The position numbers and the translations under genes are program-made. A stretch of DNA of 64,000 nt, taken from Enterovibrio nigricans DSM 22720 (lineage in GTDB: Bacteria > Pseudomonadota > Gammaproteobacteria > Enterobacterales > Vibrionaceae). Position 1 is the stretch's first letter. The number at the start of each line of letters is the position of its first letter. The stretch covers positions 35,985 through 99,984 of the forward strand of contig NZ_FUXU01000009.1 in NCBI RefSeq assembly GCF_900167155.1, read 5' to 3'. Positions 46,545 through 56,434 of this stretch are shown in pieces. The notes beneath the pieces are model-generated. The model made no database searches. It had not been told where the DNA came from and saw only the letters and a program-made list of their open reading frames with translations.

Positions 46545-47764
46545 TGGCGGCGTATGAATACAAAGCGTTAGATGCCAAAGGCCGGACGGTTAAAGGCGTC
46601 ATCGAAGCAGATACGGCGCGTCAAGCTCGTCAAATGTTACGTGATAAGTCGCTGGTACCTGTAGAGATTGCGCAGTCCTACGAAAAGGAGCAGCAAACGC
46701 AATCTCAATCGGTGGGGTTTAAGCGTGGGATCAGCACTAGCGAGTTGGCGTTGCTGACACGCCAATTGGCGACACTGGTACAAGCGGCAATGCCCTTGGA
46801 AGAGTGTATAAAAGCGGTGGCCGAACAATCAGAAAAGCAGCGTTTAAAAAATATGCTGACGGGGGTTCGCGCGCGCGTAGTTGAAGGCTACACGCTGGCA
46901 GACAGTTTGGGTGACTATCCACATGTCTTCGATCAGTTGTTTCGTTCCATGGTCGCTGCAGGTGAAAAGTCGGGCCACTTAGGGCCGGTGCTTGACCGTC
47001 TCGCGGATTATGTCGAAAACCGCCAGACAGTGAAGAATAAGCTTATTCAGGCCATGGTGTATCCCATGGTATTGACTGTGGCAGCCATCGGTATCGTCGC
47101 ATTTTTGCTTGCCACTGTCGTTCCAGACATTGTGGGACAGTTTGTGGATACGGGTACCGAGTTGCCGGGGATGACACAAGCGTTACTCAATATCAGTGAC
47201 TTTGTGACCCGTTGGGGATTGCTGGTGCTGGCTGGCGTTATTGCACTGTTTTTTACGGTGAAAACCATGTTGAGAAACGAAAAGCGTCGACTGGCCTGGG
47301 ACCGACGTATTCTGACGCTGCCTGTGATTGGTCGTGTGGCGCGAGGGCTTAATACCTCACGTTTTGCTCGAACACTGTCCATTTGCACCTCAAGCGCGAT
47401 TCCACTGCTTGATGGGATGCGAGTTTCTGCGAATGTTATGACCAATACTTGGGTGAAAGCCAAAGTCCTTGAGGCATCAGACCGTGTTCGTGAAGGCTCA
47501 AGCCTGCGAGTTTCACTGGATAAGTCCAAATTGTTTCCGCCCATGATGCTGCACATGATTGCCAGTGGAGAGCGGAGTGGGGAATTGGAGCCGATGTTGA
47601 CAAGGGCGGCAGACAACCAAGATCGAGACTTTGAATCACAGGTTAATATCGCGCTGGGCATTTTTGGTCCTGCGCTCATCATGATCATGGCGGGTATGGT
47701 GCTATTCATTGTGTTAGCAACGCTGATGCCGATCATTCAACTTCAAAACGTTATGGGTGCATAA
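46544..47764 (+). CDS. gspF: Type II secretion inner-membrane protein GspF
   Basis: GspF is the polytopic platform protein. The 406-residue protein has two cytoplasmic T2SSF domains and three membrane helices (about 168-190, 222-240 and 375-397). Motifs MPLEECIKAVAEQSE and the repeat IPLLDGMRVSAN fit. It overlaps gspE by one base. Confidence 0.96.
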   Translation: MAAYEYKALDAKGRTVKGVIEADTARQARQMLRDKSLVPVEIAQSYEKEQQTQSQSVGFKRGISTSELALLTRQLATLVQAAMPLEECIKAVAEQSEKQRLKNMLTGVRARVVEGYTLADSLGDYPHVFDQLFRSMVAAGEKSGHLGPVLDRLADYVENRQTVKNKLIQAMVYPMVLTVAAIGIVAFLLATVVPDIVGQFVDTGTELPGMTQALLNISDFVTRWGLLVLAGVIALFFTVKTMLRNEKRRLAWDRRILTLPVIGRVARGLNTSRFARTLSICTSSAIPLLDGMRVSANVMTNTWVKAKVLEASDRVREGSSLRVSLDKSKLFPPMMLHMIASGERSGELEPMLTRAADNQDRDFESQVNIALGIFGPALIMIMAGMVLFIVLATLMPIIQLQNVMGA

Positions 47765-47806
47765 CGTTAGTTCGCTGCAGGGCAGCTTTTTTCAGGAGAG
47801 ATAAAC

Positions 47807-48244
47807 ATGCAACGTCGTCAACAGGGTTTTACCCTGCTGGAAATCATGGTTGTTATTGTAATTTTGGGCGTTCTGGCAAGCTTCGTTGCACCTAACCTCT
47901 TGGGCAACGTCGATAAGGCCGATCAGCAAAAAGCCGTGACAGACATCAGTACCTTGGAAGGGGCGATGGATATGTACCGTTTGGACAACAGCGTGTATCC
48001 CACGACGGATCAGGGGTTGGATGCGTTGGTTAATAAACCAAATAGCTCACCAGAACCACGCAGTTATCGTCAGGACGGATATGTTAAGCGTTTGCCACAA
48101 GATCCGTGGGGTAATGATTACCAATACCTCAATCCAGGTGAGCACGGCACCATTGATATCTTTACGTTAGGTGCAGATGGTCAAGATGGTGGTGAAGGTA
48201 TCAATCAGGATATCGGCAACTGGAACATGCTAGAGATTAACTGA
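47807..48244 (+). CDS. gspG: Major pseudopilin GspG
   Basis: GspG builds the periplasmic pseudopilus. The 145-residue prepilin has the PilD cleavage site Gly-Phe in QQGFTLLEIMVV with Glu+5, then the hydrophobic helix, and the calcium-binding C-terminal region (GADGQDGGEG). Its own AGGAGA ribosome site and a 42-base gap set it apart from gspF, which fits its high copy number. Confidence 0.97.
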   Translation: MQRRQQGFTLLEIMVVIVILGVLASFVAPNLLGNVDKADQQKAVTDISTLEGAMDMYRLDNSVYPTTDQGLDALVNKPNSSPEPRSYRQDGYVKRLPQDPWGNDYQYLNPGEHGTIDIFTLGADGQDGGEGINQDIGNWNMLEIN

Positions 48245-48247
48245 TCC

Positions 48248-48808
48248 ATGAAAAGAGGGAGGCGCCCGGCCGGGTTTACATTGCTAGAGATCATGCTGGT
48301 GTTACTGGTGTTAGGTCTCAGTGCGGCATTTGTGGTGCCTAACTTGCCACAGAATAAAAGCGATGAGGCTAAAGAAGAGGCCAGTCGCTTTTATCAGTTA
48401 GTGCAGCTTTGGACAGAACAGGCATTAATCTCGGGGCAGACGTTCGGGCTCCGCGTTGATGATGACAAGTATCAACTTTTTAAACTCACCACTGAAGATT
48501 GGGTGCCAGTAGAAGAGCAGCGAACCAAAACCAATGTGTCGATGCCTGAAGGGGTGGGGTTGGATTTGGAGGTCACTGGTTTTGTTGATGAGGAGGATCG
48601 CCTTTTCGACCGAGAAAGCCTGTTTGATGAGGAGATGTTTGCTGAAGAGGAAGACAAGCCTCAGCCACCACAGGTGGTGTTAATGGGCAATGGTGAAATT
48701 ATTCCGTTTAGTCTGACCTTTTTAGACGGAAAAACCCGACTTTGGCAAGTAAAAGGAAATGATGTGGCAACGTTTGAACTGCGTGCACTCAATGAGGATA
48801 GGGAGTGA
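48248..48808 (+). CDS. gspH: Minor pseudopilin GspH
   Basis: GspH is a minor pseudopilin with the cleavage site PAGFTLLEIMLV (Glu+5). The 186-residue protein has an acidic C-terminal globular domain (a DEEDRLFDRESLFDEEMF stretch). It overlaps gspI by four bases (GTGA). Confidence 0.95.
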   Translation: MKRGRRPAGFTLLEIMLVLLVLGLSAAFVVPNLPQNKSDEAKEEASRFYQLVQLWTEQALISGQTFGLRVDDDKYQLFKLTTEDWVPVEEQRTKTNVSMPEGVGLDLEVTGFVDEEDRLFDRESLFDEEMFAEEEDKPQPPQVVLMGNGEIIPFSLTFLDGKTRLWQVKGNDVATFELRALNEDRE

Positions 48809-49167
48809 GAACCTCTCGCGGCTTTACCCTGATTGAAGTGCTGGTAGCAATGGCGGTATTCGCCATTTCTGCGTTAGCTGTAATGAATGTAAGTAGCCAA
48901 CAAGTGAACAACTTGAGCGCGCTCGAAGAAAAAACATTCGCTGCGATGGTGGCAGACAACCAACTCGCTTTGCTGATGTTGGAAAATAAAGTGCCCACAT
49001 CGGCGAAGAGCGGCAAATCTGAGATGGCAGGACGCGAGTGGTATTGGACGATCAAGCCCATCGCGACGGCGCAGAGCACCCTACGCGCCGTAGATATCCT
49101 TGTTTGGCAGGACGAGCGTAAACAAAGTGCGCTGGCGACGGTGAGAACCTATGTACCCGCGAACTAA
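48805..49167 (+). CDS. gspI: Minor pseudopilin GspI
   Basis: GspI initiates pseudopilus-tip assembly with GspJ and GspK. The 120-residue protein has SRGFTLIEVLVAM with Glu+5. Start is GTG at 48805, overlapping the gspH stop, with GGATAGGG upstream. It overlaps gspJ by 17 bases. Confidence 0.95.
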   Translation: MRTSRGFTLIEVLVAMAVFAISALAVMNVSSQQVNNLSALEEKTFAAMVADNQLALLMLENKVPTSAKSGKSEMAGREWYWTIKPIATAQSTLRAVDILVWQDERKQSALATVRTYVPAN

Positions 49168-49798
49168 CGTAAACAAAATACAAGGCTTCACCCTGATAGA
49201 AGTGCTTCTTGCTCTGGCGATTTTCGGCATGATCGCGATTGGCGTGCAGCAAGTGTTCAGTGGTGTTGTTAAGAGTAATGAACAGACACAACAAGTCAGT
49301 GATTCATTGAAAACATTGCAACGTGCATTGATCATCATGGACAGCGATTTTCGCCAGATGCTGGCAAGGCAATATCGAAACGGCGGAGAAGAAGCCGAAG
49401 AAAATTTGTTGGAATTTGGCGATGACTTACTGGACTCCGAATCACAGGGAATTCGATTCGTGCGTGGCGGGTGGATTAATCCGCAGCAACTATTCCCTCG
49501 CGGGGAAGTCGTTAAAGTGGGTTATCGCATTCAAGACAATACCTTGGAACGTGTCCGTTGGATGTATCCAGACGACAGCACCGCTAATGAGCCCGCCGTA
49601 ATGCCGATTATGGACGGCGTTACGGACATCAGCATCGAAGTATTGGGCGAGGATTCTTGGCTGAAAGCGTGGGATACACCACTTGTAATGCCAAAAGCGA
49701 TTCGCGTGATATTGGAGACGGAGCGCTACGGTGAGCTCTCTCGTATCTACCTCTTGCCAGCGCAGTCGTTAGTTGCTGCATCAGGAGCCACGCAATGA
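49151..49798 (+). CDS. gspJ: Minor pseudopilin GspJ
   Basis: The 215-residue prepilin has the cleavage site IQGFTLIEVLLAL with Glu+5. The beta-rich C-terminal domain with the acidic DGVTDISIEVLG region fits GspJ. It overlaps both neighbours (gspI by 17 and gspK by 4 bases). Confidence 0.95.
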   Translation: MYPRTNVNKIQGFTLIEVLLALAIFGMIAIGVQQVFSGVVKSNEQTQQVSDSLKTLQRALIIMDSDFRQMLARQYRNGGEEAEENLLEFGDDLLDSESQGIRFVRGGWINPQQLFPRGEVVKVGYRIQDNTLERVRWMYPDDSTANEPAVMPIMDGVTDISIEVLGEDSWLKAWDTPLVMPKAIRVILETERYGELSRIYLLPAQSLVAASGATQ

Positions 49799-50817
49799 TG
49801 AAGCGGTCTACTTTGCGGCGACAGCGCGGCGTAGCGTTACTGGTCGTGTTGTTGTTTATGGCTCTGGCAACAACCGTTGCAGTTAGTATGGCAAACAGAA
49901 TGTTCGTCAACTTTAACCGCGCTGAAAGCCAACTCCGATACCAGCAAGCCTATTGGTATGCTCAATCTGTGGAGTCATTGGCGCGTTATGGCTTGGAAGA
50001 AAGCTTCGACAGCGATGATACAGTGACGCTGAGCCAGCCTTGGGCGGTGCGTGATCAGGTTTATCCTCTGGATGGTGGTCAGGCTACGGGGAGTGTGTTT
50101 GATAAGCAGGCATGCTTTAACGTCAACGGCTTGAGAGATATTGCTCCGACAGAAAATGGCACTAATCCTTTTCTGGTGGTTGCGCTACAGCAACTGATTG
50201 AATCCCAAAATATTGACAGTTTTGAAGCCGAGACAGCGGCTGCCGCAACATGGGAATACGTTGACAGCAACACCAGTGTGCAATCACCACTTGGCGTTGA
50301 AGACAGTGAGTATGAAGCAAGAGCGGTTCCCCATATTGCCCCCAACGGATACATGGCAGATATTTCTGAGTGGCGAGCAGTTAACGGTGTTTCGCGCGAT
50401 ATGTTTGATAAGGTCAGCCCGTTTCTCTGCGCGCTGCCAAACAGCAACGTGGTAGTGAACGTGAATACATTGGAAGAGAAAGATGCGCCGATATTGAGTG
50501 CGCTATTTCACCCCAACGTGTCCGTTGATGACGCGAAACAACTGATAAAAGATCGCGAACCAGTAGATGGGTGGAAAGATGTCGACAGTTTTTTGGCCGA
50601 ACCCATGTTGTCTGATATCAGTCAGGACGACCGAGAAAAATTGCAAAGCTATTTTGATGTTCGCAGCCGGTATTTCGAATTAGACACAGAACTGACCCTC
50701 GACAGCACAACGCTGAGATTGCGATCGCTGTTGAAAAGGGATGATGAAGGCGCGGTAAATGTTATCCGTCGCCGATTTGGAGGAATGAGTGAGCGAGATC
50801 CTGACAGTAAGGCTTAA
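49795..50817 (+). CDS. gspK: Minor pseudopilin GspK
   Basis: GspK caps the pseudopilus tip. The 340-residue protein has the leader RQRGVALLVVLLFMAL, lacking Glu+5 as is normal for GspK, and a large alpha domain. Its end overlaps gspL by 29 bases in another frame. Confidence 0.95.
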   Translation: MMKRSTLRRQRGVALLVVLLFMALATTVAVSMANRMFVNFNRAESQLRYQQAYWYAQSVESLARYGLEESFDSDDTVTLSQPWAVRDQVYPLDGGQATGSVFDKQACFNVNGLRDIAPTENGTNPFLVVALQQLIESQNIDSFEAETAAAATWEYVDSNTSVQSPLGVEDSEYEARAVPHIAPNGYMADISEWRAVNGVSRDMFDKVSPFLCALPNSNVVVNVNTLEEKDAPILSALFHPNVSVDDAKQLIKDREPVDGWKDVDSFLAEPMLSDISQDDREKLQSYFDVRSRYFELDTELTLDSTTLRLRSLLKRDDEGAVNVIRRRFGGMSERDPDSKA

Positions 50818-51991
50818 TGGCGATCCCAATGAGGTGATCCCTTGGCTGGTATGGTCTGTTAGTCAACAAGAGGTGATCGCCTCTGGCGAGGCTGAGAGCC
50901 TGTTGCAACTTTCTGATTATGCGAAAGAGCGGGATGTCATTGCACTGGCCGATTCTGCCGCCATCACAATGACCACCGTCACCATCCCCTCTGGCAGTGA
51001 GCGTCAGCTTGATGCGGTGTTGCCGTATTTGCTGGAAGACGATCTGGCCCAGGATGTGGATGCACTTCATGTCACTTTGCTAAGCAAAAAGGGGAGCATC
51101 GCAAACGTTGCTGTGATTGGGCATAGCGTTATGCAGCGATGGCTGCAGGACTTAGCCGACGCGGGTATGTCGGTGAGAAAGATTATCCCCGATGTGTTGT
51201 GTCTGCCGTTGCAAGACGATGGTATTTCTGCGGTTCGCTTTAATGACCGTTGGTTATTGCGTACTTCTGATATGGAAGGATGTGCAGTTGATGAAGGTTG
51301 GCTTCCAATGTGGATGCGCAGTCTACATGACAGCAAAGACGGTGATGACATTCTGCCTGTCGTCAGTTATTCCGCATTGCCGGAAGACGCGGGTGACAAC
51401 TGGAAAAGTGAGCCAGCAGAGATGGTCATGCTGTTGCTGACCCAAGGCGCATTGCTAAGTCGCTTTAACCTTCTGGCTGGAAAATACAAACCTCAGAATC
51501 AAATTCTCAAACACCTTCGCCCTTGGCGCGGAGCAGCCATCGCGGCCGGAATAGTTCTTGCTGTGCTCGGCGGTGAAAAAATAGCAGAAATCTACCAGAT
51601 GGAAGCACAAACGGCGCAAATTCGTCAGCAAAGCGAAGCACGAGTGAGAGCACTGTTACCGCAAAACCAACGTATTCCGACAACCAGCTATATGCGCAGG
51701 CTGCTTGAAAATGAAGTCGGTCGATTGTCGGGGGCTGGTGTACAAACAGGTGTGATGATTTGGTTGGCAGAAATTGGACCTTTGATGGGACGCGTACCTA
51801 GTATCGAGCTGGATTCGATGCGCTTTGACCAAGATCGTGGCGAACTTCGCTTGAATGCCAGAGGTAAAGACTTCAGCGATTTTGAAAAACTTCGCGAAGC
51901 ATTTGCAGAAGACTTCAATACCGAACTTGGACAATTGAGCCGAAACGAACAGAGCGTAACTGGCGCCTTTGTACTGAAAAAGGAACCGTAA
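50789..51991 (+). CDS. gspL: Type II secretion protein GspL
   Basis: GspL recruits GspE to the membrane. The 400-residue protein has a cytoplasmic actin-like domain (1-240), a membrane helix (about 245-265) and a periplasmic ferredoxin-like domain. Start is GTG at 50789 after GGAGGA; the nearby ATG at 50785 is in the gspK frame. Confidence 0.94.
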   Translation: MSEILTVRLNGDPNEVIPWLVWSVSQQEVIASGEAESLLQLSDYAKERDVIALADSAAITMTTVTIPSGSERQLDAVLPYLLEDDLAQDVDALHVTLLSKKGSIANVAVIGHSVMQRWLQDLADAGMSVRKIIPDVLCLPLQDDGISAVRFNDRWLLRTSDMEGCAVDEGWLPMWMRSLHDSKDGDDILPVVSYSALPEDAGDNWKSEPAEMVMLLLTQGALLSRFNLLAGKYKPQNQILKHLRPWRGAAIAAGIVLAVLGGEKIAEIYQMEAQTAQIRQQSEARVRALLPQNQRIPTTSYMRRLLENEVGRLSGAGVQTGVMIWLAEIGPLMGRVPSIELDSMRFDQDRGELRLNARGKDFSDFEKLREAFAEDFNTELGQLSRNEQSVTGAFVLKKEP

Positions 51992-52477
51992 ATGAAAGCA
52001 GTTATCGCCTATTGGCAACACTTGTCGCGCCGTGAGCAACGGTTATTAACGGTGGCAATGGTGGCTCTGGTTTTGGCCAGCTTGTATTGGGGCGTTATCA
52101 GCCCGTTGCAAGCGCGTGCAGAGTTGGCCAAGCAACAGCTTGCCAATGAGAAAAGCTTACTGACGTGGGTGAATAGCAAAGGTGCTGAGATAGAAGCACT
52201 TCGTTCTGTGAGCGGAAGTGGCGGGCAAGTGAGCGCATTGCCACTAAACCAGTCAGTGACGTCCAGTGTGAAGCGGTTCAACTTGGAGATTCTACGTCTG
52301 CAACCGCAACGTGAAGAGTTGCAGGTGTGGTTAAAGCCGATGCCGTTTAATAGTCTATTGCGTTGGTTAGACTTTCTCTCTAAAACTCACGGCGTTGAAG
52401 TGAAATTTATCGACTTGGGCAAGACAGATACGCAAGGCATGGTTGAAGTGAAACGCCTTCAGTTAGGACGAGGATAG
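51992..52477 (+). CDS. gspM: Type II secretion protein GspM
   Basis: GspM pairs with GspL. The 161-residue protein has a short cytoplasmic tail, a membrane helix (about 20-38) and a periplasmic ferredoxin-like domain. It begins directly after the gspL stop. Confidence 0.94.
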   Translation: MKAVIAYWQHLSRREQRLLTVAMVALVLASLYWGVISPLQARAELAKQQLANEKSLLTWVNSKGAEIEALRSVSGSGGQVSALPLNQSVTSSVKRFNLEILRLQPQREELQVWLKPMPFNSLLRWLDFLSKTHGVEVKFIDLGKTDTQGMVEVKRLQLGRG

Positions 52478-52478
52478 T

Positions 52479-53228
52479 ATGAAACGCATAATTATCATGA
52501 GCATGTTGTTCGTCCTTACCTTGTTAGTGAGTCTGGTAGTACACATACCCGCAAACTTCATTTTCAGCTACATCCCGCCCGTTCAAGGTCTGCAACTGGG
52601 GGCTATCAGTGGCACGATTTGGAGTGGCACCGCTGCAAGCGTAAGCTGGCAAGGTCAGCCGATGGGGAAGCTGAACTGGCACCTCAATATTATGCCATTG
52701 CTTACGGGAAACGCAGATGTGGCTATTCGCCTGTCTGGTGTTAAAGGATTATCTGCGAAGGGGAATATCGGATATGGCATGTCTGGTGCTTATGCCAATA
52801 ACCTGCTGTTTTCAACGTCCGCCAACGTTGTGCAGTCTTTTATTCCATATCCGTTGCCGGTCAGTCTTGCTGGGCAGTTCGATTTAACCGTACGTGATTA
52901 TTTGTTTACTCAAAAACCATTTTGCGATGAGCTTGAAGGCAACATTGCTTGGTCGCAAGGTAGTGTCACCTCTCAGCTTGGCACTATTGACCCAGGGCTG
53001 GTGGTGGCCAATCTGACCTGCGACGAGGGGCGTTTGTCATTGGATGGTGGAAGTAAGTCCGATGCCCTAGAAACTGAATTTAGTCTGTTATTGTCACCGG
53101 ATCAGCGATATAACATGAATGGCTGGTTCGTTCCCGGTAATGCGTTGCCTCCATCAATGAAAGGGGCATTAGGTTTTATGGGACAGCCAGACAATGAAGG
53201 TCGCTATCGATTGAGTTTTAGCGGTTAG
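52479..53228 (+). CDS. gspN: Type II secretion protein GspN
   Basis: GspN is an accessory inner-membrane protein present in Vibrio and related systems. The 249-residue protein has one N-terminal membrane helix (about 3-22) and a periplasmic beta-rich domain (GAISGTIWSGTAASVSWQG). It is the last gsp gene, starting one base after gspM; no terminator separates it from nudE. Confidence 0.92.
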   Translation: MKRIIIMSMLFVLTLLVSLVVHIPANFIFSYIPPVQGLQLGAISGTIWSGTAASVSWQGQPMGKLNWHLNIMPLLTGNADVAIRLSGVKGLSAKGNIGYGMSGAYANNLLFSTSANVVQSFIPYPLPVSLAGQFDLTVRDYLFTQKPFCDELEGNIAWSQGSVTSQLGTIDPGLVVANLTCDEGRLSLDGGSKSDALETEFSLLLSPDQRYNMNGWFVPGNALPPSMKGALGFMGQPDNEGRYRLSFSG

Positions 53229-53251
53229 TCGCGTGGCGGGAGAGAGTCATC

Positions 53252-53803
53252 ATGAAAAAACTTATCGCACCTGAGATTTTATCTGCAGAAGTCATCGCCA
53301 AGTCACGCCTGTTCCAAATAGAGTCTTTGGAGCTGAGATTCAGTAACGGTGAAGAACGTACCTACGAGAGAATGAAGCCTAGTGGCCGTAGTGCCGTTAT
53401 GATTGTGCCTGTTACAGAATCAGGAGATCTGTTGCTAGTGCGAGAATATGCTGCCGGGACAGAGCGATATGAGCTAGGCTTTCCAAAAGGGCTGGTTGAT
53501 CTGGGTGAAACTGCATTGGAAGCGGCTAATCGAGAACTAAAAGAAGAAATTGGATTTGGTGCCAATCAATTGACCCCGTTAAAAGAAGTGGTGCTCGCAC
53601 CTTCTTATTTTTCAAGCAAAATGACCCTGTTTTTGGCGGAGGACCTCTATCCAGAGAAGCTCGAGGGCGATGAACCCGAGCCGTTGGAGTTGGTCCGTTG
53701 GCCCGTCGCACAGGCAGAAGAACTAATAACTCATGTCGATTTTGGGGAAGCCCGCAGTATTACTGCCTTGATGTTGGCCTTGAAACATCTCGCCTCACGC
53801 TAG
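53252..53803 (+). CDS. nudE: ADP compounds hydrolase NudE
   Basis: NudE hydrolyses ADP-ribose, NADH and diadenosine polyphosphates. The 183-residue protein has a full Nudix box at about 80-102 (GLVDLGETALEAANRELKEE). It follows gspN by 23 bases and precedes cysQ, the usual Vibrio order. Confidence 0.95.
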   Translation: MKKLIAPEILSAEVIAKSRLFQIESLELRFSNGEERTYERMKPSGRSAVMIVPVTESGDLLLVREYAAGTERYELGFPKGLVDLGETALEAANRELKEEIGFGANQLTPLKEVVLAPSYFSSKMTLFLAEDLYPEKLEGDEPEPLELVRWPVAQAEELITHVDFGEARSITALMLALKHLASR

Positions 53804-53877
53804 AATGTTTTTTGTGCCACGAGTGACGATAGTCGGGATTACCAAGTCGTAGAGTGAGAGCCCTATAGGAGTGCTAC

Positions 53878-54693
53878 ATGGAGCTGTCACAGCTATTGCT
53901 ACCCGTGATAGAAATTGCCCGTGCGTCTGGACAAGTTATCTTGGACATATATCAACGTGGTGATTTTGAAAAAAAAATAAAAAGCGATGACACACCGGTG
54001 ACCAGTGCCGATATGGCCGCACATAAGTTGGTAACTGAGCGATTGTCCGCATTAACACCAGATATTCCTGTGTTATCAGAGGAGGATTGTAGCGTTCCAC
54101 TCAAAGATCGTGAGCGTTGGGAGCGATACTGGCTGGTGGACCCTCTGGATGGAACACAAGAATTTATCGCTGGCAGCGGTGACTTTGCCACCATTATTGC
54201 ATTGGTTGAAAATAACCAACCCGTAATGGGGGTAGTATATGGTCCTGTGTCTGGCGTGTCGTATTATGCGGCAAAAGGACATGGCGCGTGGAAAGTCATG
54301 CCCGATGGTGAGAAGCATCGCCTTTCTATTCTCAAACATGAAGATGAACTGACATCGCTTTCTATTGCCATTAGCCGTCGACAAGATATCAAAGCCATCA
54401 CCGATCGCCTCGAACCGAGTCGTAACTACGACTTAGTACCACTGGGATCAGCGGCACTGAAGTCTTGCCTCGTCGCTGAAGGTGCTGTGGATTGCTATTT
54501 ACGGTTAGGCCCGACTGGCGAATGGGATACGGCTGCTACACAATGCATAGTTGAGGAGGCAGGAGGCCGTATTTTAGATATGACACTGTCGCCGCTTTCT
54601 TACAACGAGCGAGACTCGCTGGAGAACCCAAACTTTATCGTGTTGGGTGACACCGGATTACCATGGCGAGACATCGTCCGCTTTGAAGGCTAA
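53878..54693 (+). CDS. cysQ: 3'(2'),5'-bisphosphate nucleotidase CysQ
   Basis: CysQ removes the 3' phosphate from PAP produced in sulfate assimilation. The 271-residue protein has the inositol-monophosphatase-family metal motifs DPLDGTQEF and WDTAATQCIVEEAGG, and a SEED segment (LSEEDCSVP). An AGGAG site precedes the ATG. Confidence 0.96.
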   Translation: MELSQLLLPVIEIARASGQVILDIYQRGDFEKKIKSDDTPVTSADMAAHKLVTERLSALTPDIPVLSEEDCSVPLKDRERWERYWLVDPLDGTQEFIAGSGDFATIIALVENNQPVMGVVYGPVSGVSYYAAKGHGAWKVMPDGEKHRLSILKHEDELTSLSIAISRRQDIKAITDRLEPSRNYDLVPLGSAALKSCLVAEGAVDCYLRLGPTGEWDTAATQCIVEEAGGRILDMTLSPLSYNERDSLENPNFIVLGDTGLPWRDIVRFEG

Positions 54694-54715
54694 TGACGCT
54701 GAGCAATGAGAATAG

Positions 54716-54742
54716 AAAAACGGAGCAATTGCTCCGTTTTTT
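54716..54742. terminator. Bidirectional terminator between cysQ and sthA
   Basis: Perfect palindrome ACGGAGCAATTGCTCCGT flanked by A-run and T-run. Confidence 0.9.
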
Positions 54743-54757
54743 AGTTTGAAGGGTAAC

Positions 54758-56173
54758 CTAGAACAGACGGTTTAAACCATTTAAGGCCGCGACACGATAC
54801 GCTTCGGCCATGGTTGGGTAGTTAAATGTGGTGTTAATGAAGTAATCCAGCGTATTGCCTTCACCTTTTTGTTCAAAAATGGCTTGGCCGATGTGAATGA
54901 TCTCCGCAGCACGTTCACCAAAACAGTGAATGCCCAAAATCTCTTTGGTTTCACGGTGGAATAGGATTTTAAGACTCCCTACATCCATCCCTGCAATCTG
55001 CGCGCGCGCAAGGTGTTTAAATTGGGCACGCCCCACTTCATACGGGACTTTATCAGCGGTCAGTTCTTGTTCGGTTTTACCGACAGAACTGATTTCAGGA
55101 ATCGTAAAAATGCCCGTTGGGATGTGATCGATAAGTCGGCCTTTCGCCTGACCTTCACTAATAGCTTGTGCCACGATTCGACCTTGATCATACGCAGCAC
55201 TCGCAAGACTTGGGTAGCCAATCACGTCACCAACCGCGTATATGTGTTCGACTTCTGTCCCGTAGTTATCGTTCACTTTGAGCTGACCGCGAGAATCGGC
55301 TTTTAAAGCTACTGCTTTGAGATTCAATGAGTCGGTGTTACCCGTTCGACCATTGGCAAACAGTAAACAGTCTGCTTTCATCTTTTTGCCTGACTGAAGG
55401 TGCAAGATCACGCCATCTTTGGTGCCTTCGATTTTCTCGTAAGTTTCGTCGTTGCGGATCAGCACACCACTGTTCCAGAAATGATAAGAGAGTGAGTCTG
55501 ACATTTCGTTATCAAGAAACGAAAGCAGGCGATCACGGGTATTGATAAGGTCTACCTTGACGCCTAATCCACGGAAAATAGACGCATATTCACTGCCAAT
55601 TACACCTGCCCCATAAATGATGACGTGGCGAGGATCATGTTGCAAAGAAAGGATAGAGTCACTGTCGTAAATGCGTGCGTGTGTGAAATCGACATCCTTC
55701 GGGCGATAAGGGCGGGATCCCGTCGCGATGACGAATTTATCTGCCGTGTATCGATCAATAGTACCGTCGTCCGCCAGCACTTCAATTTCATGCGTGCCGC
55801 TAAACCGCGCACTGCCATGCAAAATGGAGCAAAGGTTTCGGTCATAAAAGCCTTGGCGCATGCGGGTTTGTTTGCCGATTACCGATTGGGCATGTCCTAA
55901 AATGGCAGAAAAGGTACTGTGAACTTGGCGATTGTCACCGGTATAGATAGGGCTTCGGTTGAATTCAATGATGCGGCTGACAGTATGACGCAGTGCTTTG
56001 GAAGGAATAGTTCCCCAATGGGTACAGCCACCACCTACGGTAGTTTCTTTTTCAATCACTGCAACCCGCAACCCTGCTTTGGTTAGCCCCATTGCAGCAC
56101 CTTCGCCGCCAGGGCCGCTGCCAATCACGATTACGTCAAAATGGTTGGGGGATGTCGCGGGCGATTTGCTCAT
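54758..56173 (-). CDS. sthA: Soluble pyridine nucleotide transhydrogenase
   Basis: SthA reoxidises NADPH with NAD+. The 471-residue flavoprotein has the N-terminal FAD site [12 protein letters not shown], the [11 protein letters not shown] segment where other family members keep a redox disulfide, and the NAD site [11 protein letters not shown]. It matches E. coli SthA throughout. I take the ATG at 56173 (MSKSPA), preceded by AAAGG at about 10 bases; an ATG at 56197 would add eight residues. It is divergent from fabR. Confidence 0.96.
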   Translation of the reverse strand: MSKSPATSPNHFDVIVIGSGPGGEGAAMGLTKAGLRVAVIEKETTVGGGCTHWGTIPSKALRHTVSRIIEFNRSPIYTGDNRQVHSTFSAILGHAQSVIGKQTRMRQGFYDRNLCSILHGSARFSGTHEIEVLADDGTIDRYTADKFVIATGSRPYRPKDVDFTHARIYDSDSILSLQHDPRHVIIYGAGVIGSEYASIFRGLGVKVDLINTRDRLLSFLDNEMSDSLSYHFWNSGVLIRNDETYEKIEGTKDGVILHLQSGKKMKADCLLFANGRTGNTDSLNLKAVALKADSRGQLKVNDNYGTEVEHIYAVGDVIGYPSLASAAYDQGRIVAQAISEGQAKGRLIDHIPTGIFTIPEISSVGKTEQELTADKVPYEVGRAQFKHLARAQIAGMDVGSLKILFHRETKEILGIHCFGERAAEIIHIGQAIFEQKGEGNTLDYFINTTFNYPTMAEAYRVAALNGLNRLF

Positions 56174-56227
56174 ATCCGTATGGCCTTTTGTTTTCATTAT
56201 GTTAAGGGTGACGATTTAATTGTAACG

Positions 56228-56338
56228 TGATCACATGCTTTCGAGAATCAAGACACTACTATTCAGCGTAGATGATCACGTAACTTTGGCGAAAAAGCAG
56301 ACGTTCGTGTCATGATCACAGGGAAAGGCGAGTGATCT
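56228..56338. repeat. Repeated TGATCAC palindromes between sthA and fabR
   Basis: TGATCAC occurs at 56228-56234 (in GTGATCAC), 56273-56279 and 56313-56319, with a related TGATCT at 56333. The copies lie 45, 40 and 20 bases apart in the divergent promoter region. Possible operators; the binding protein is unknown. FabR itself is one candidate. Confidence 0.4.
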
Positions 56339-56434
56339 AACACAGGATTACGGAAACAGATCCGATCGGGAACTGAACTCGCCGAAAAAAGCAGGTATAG
56401 TTTGCTGTTAGATTTCATAAGGTAAACACTGGCG

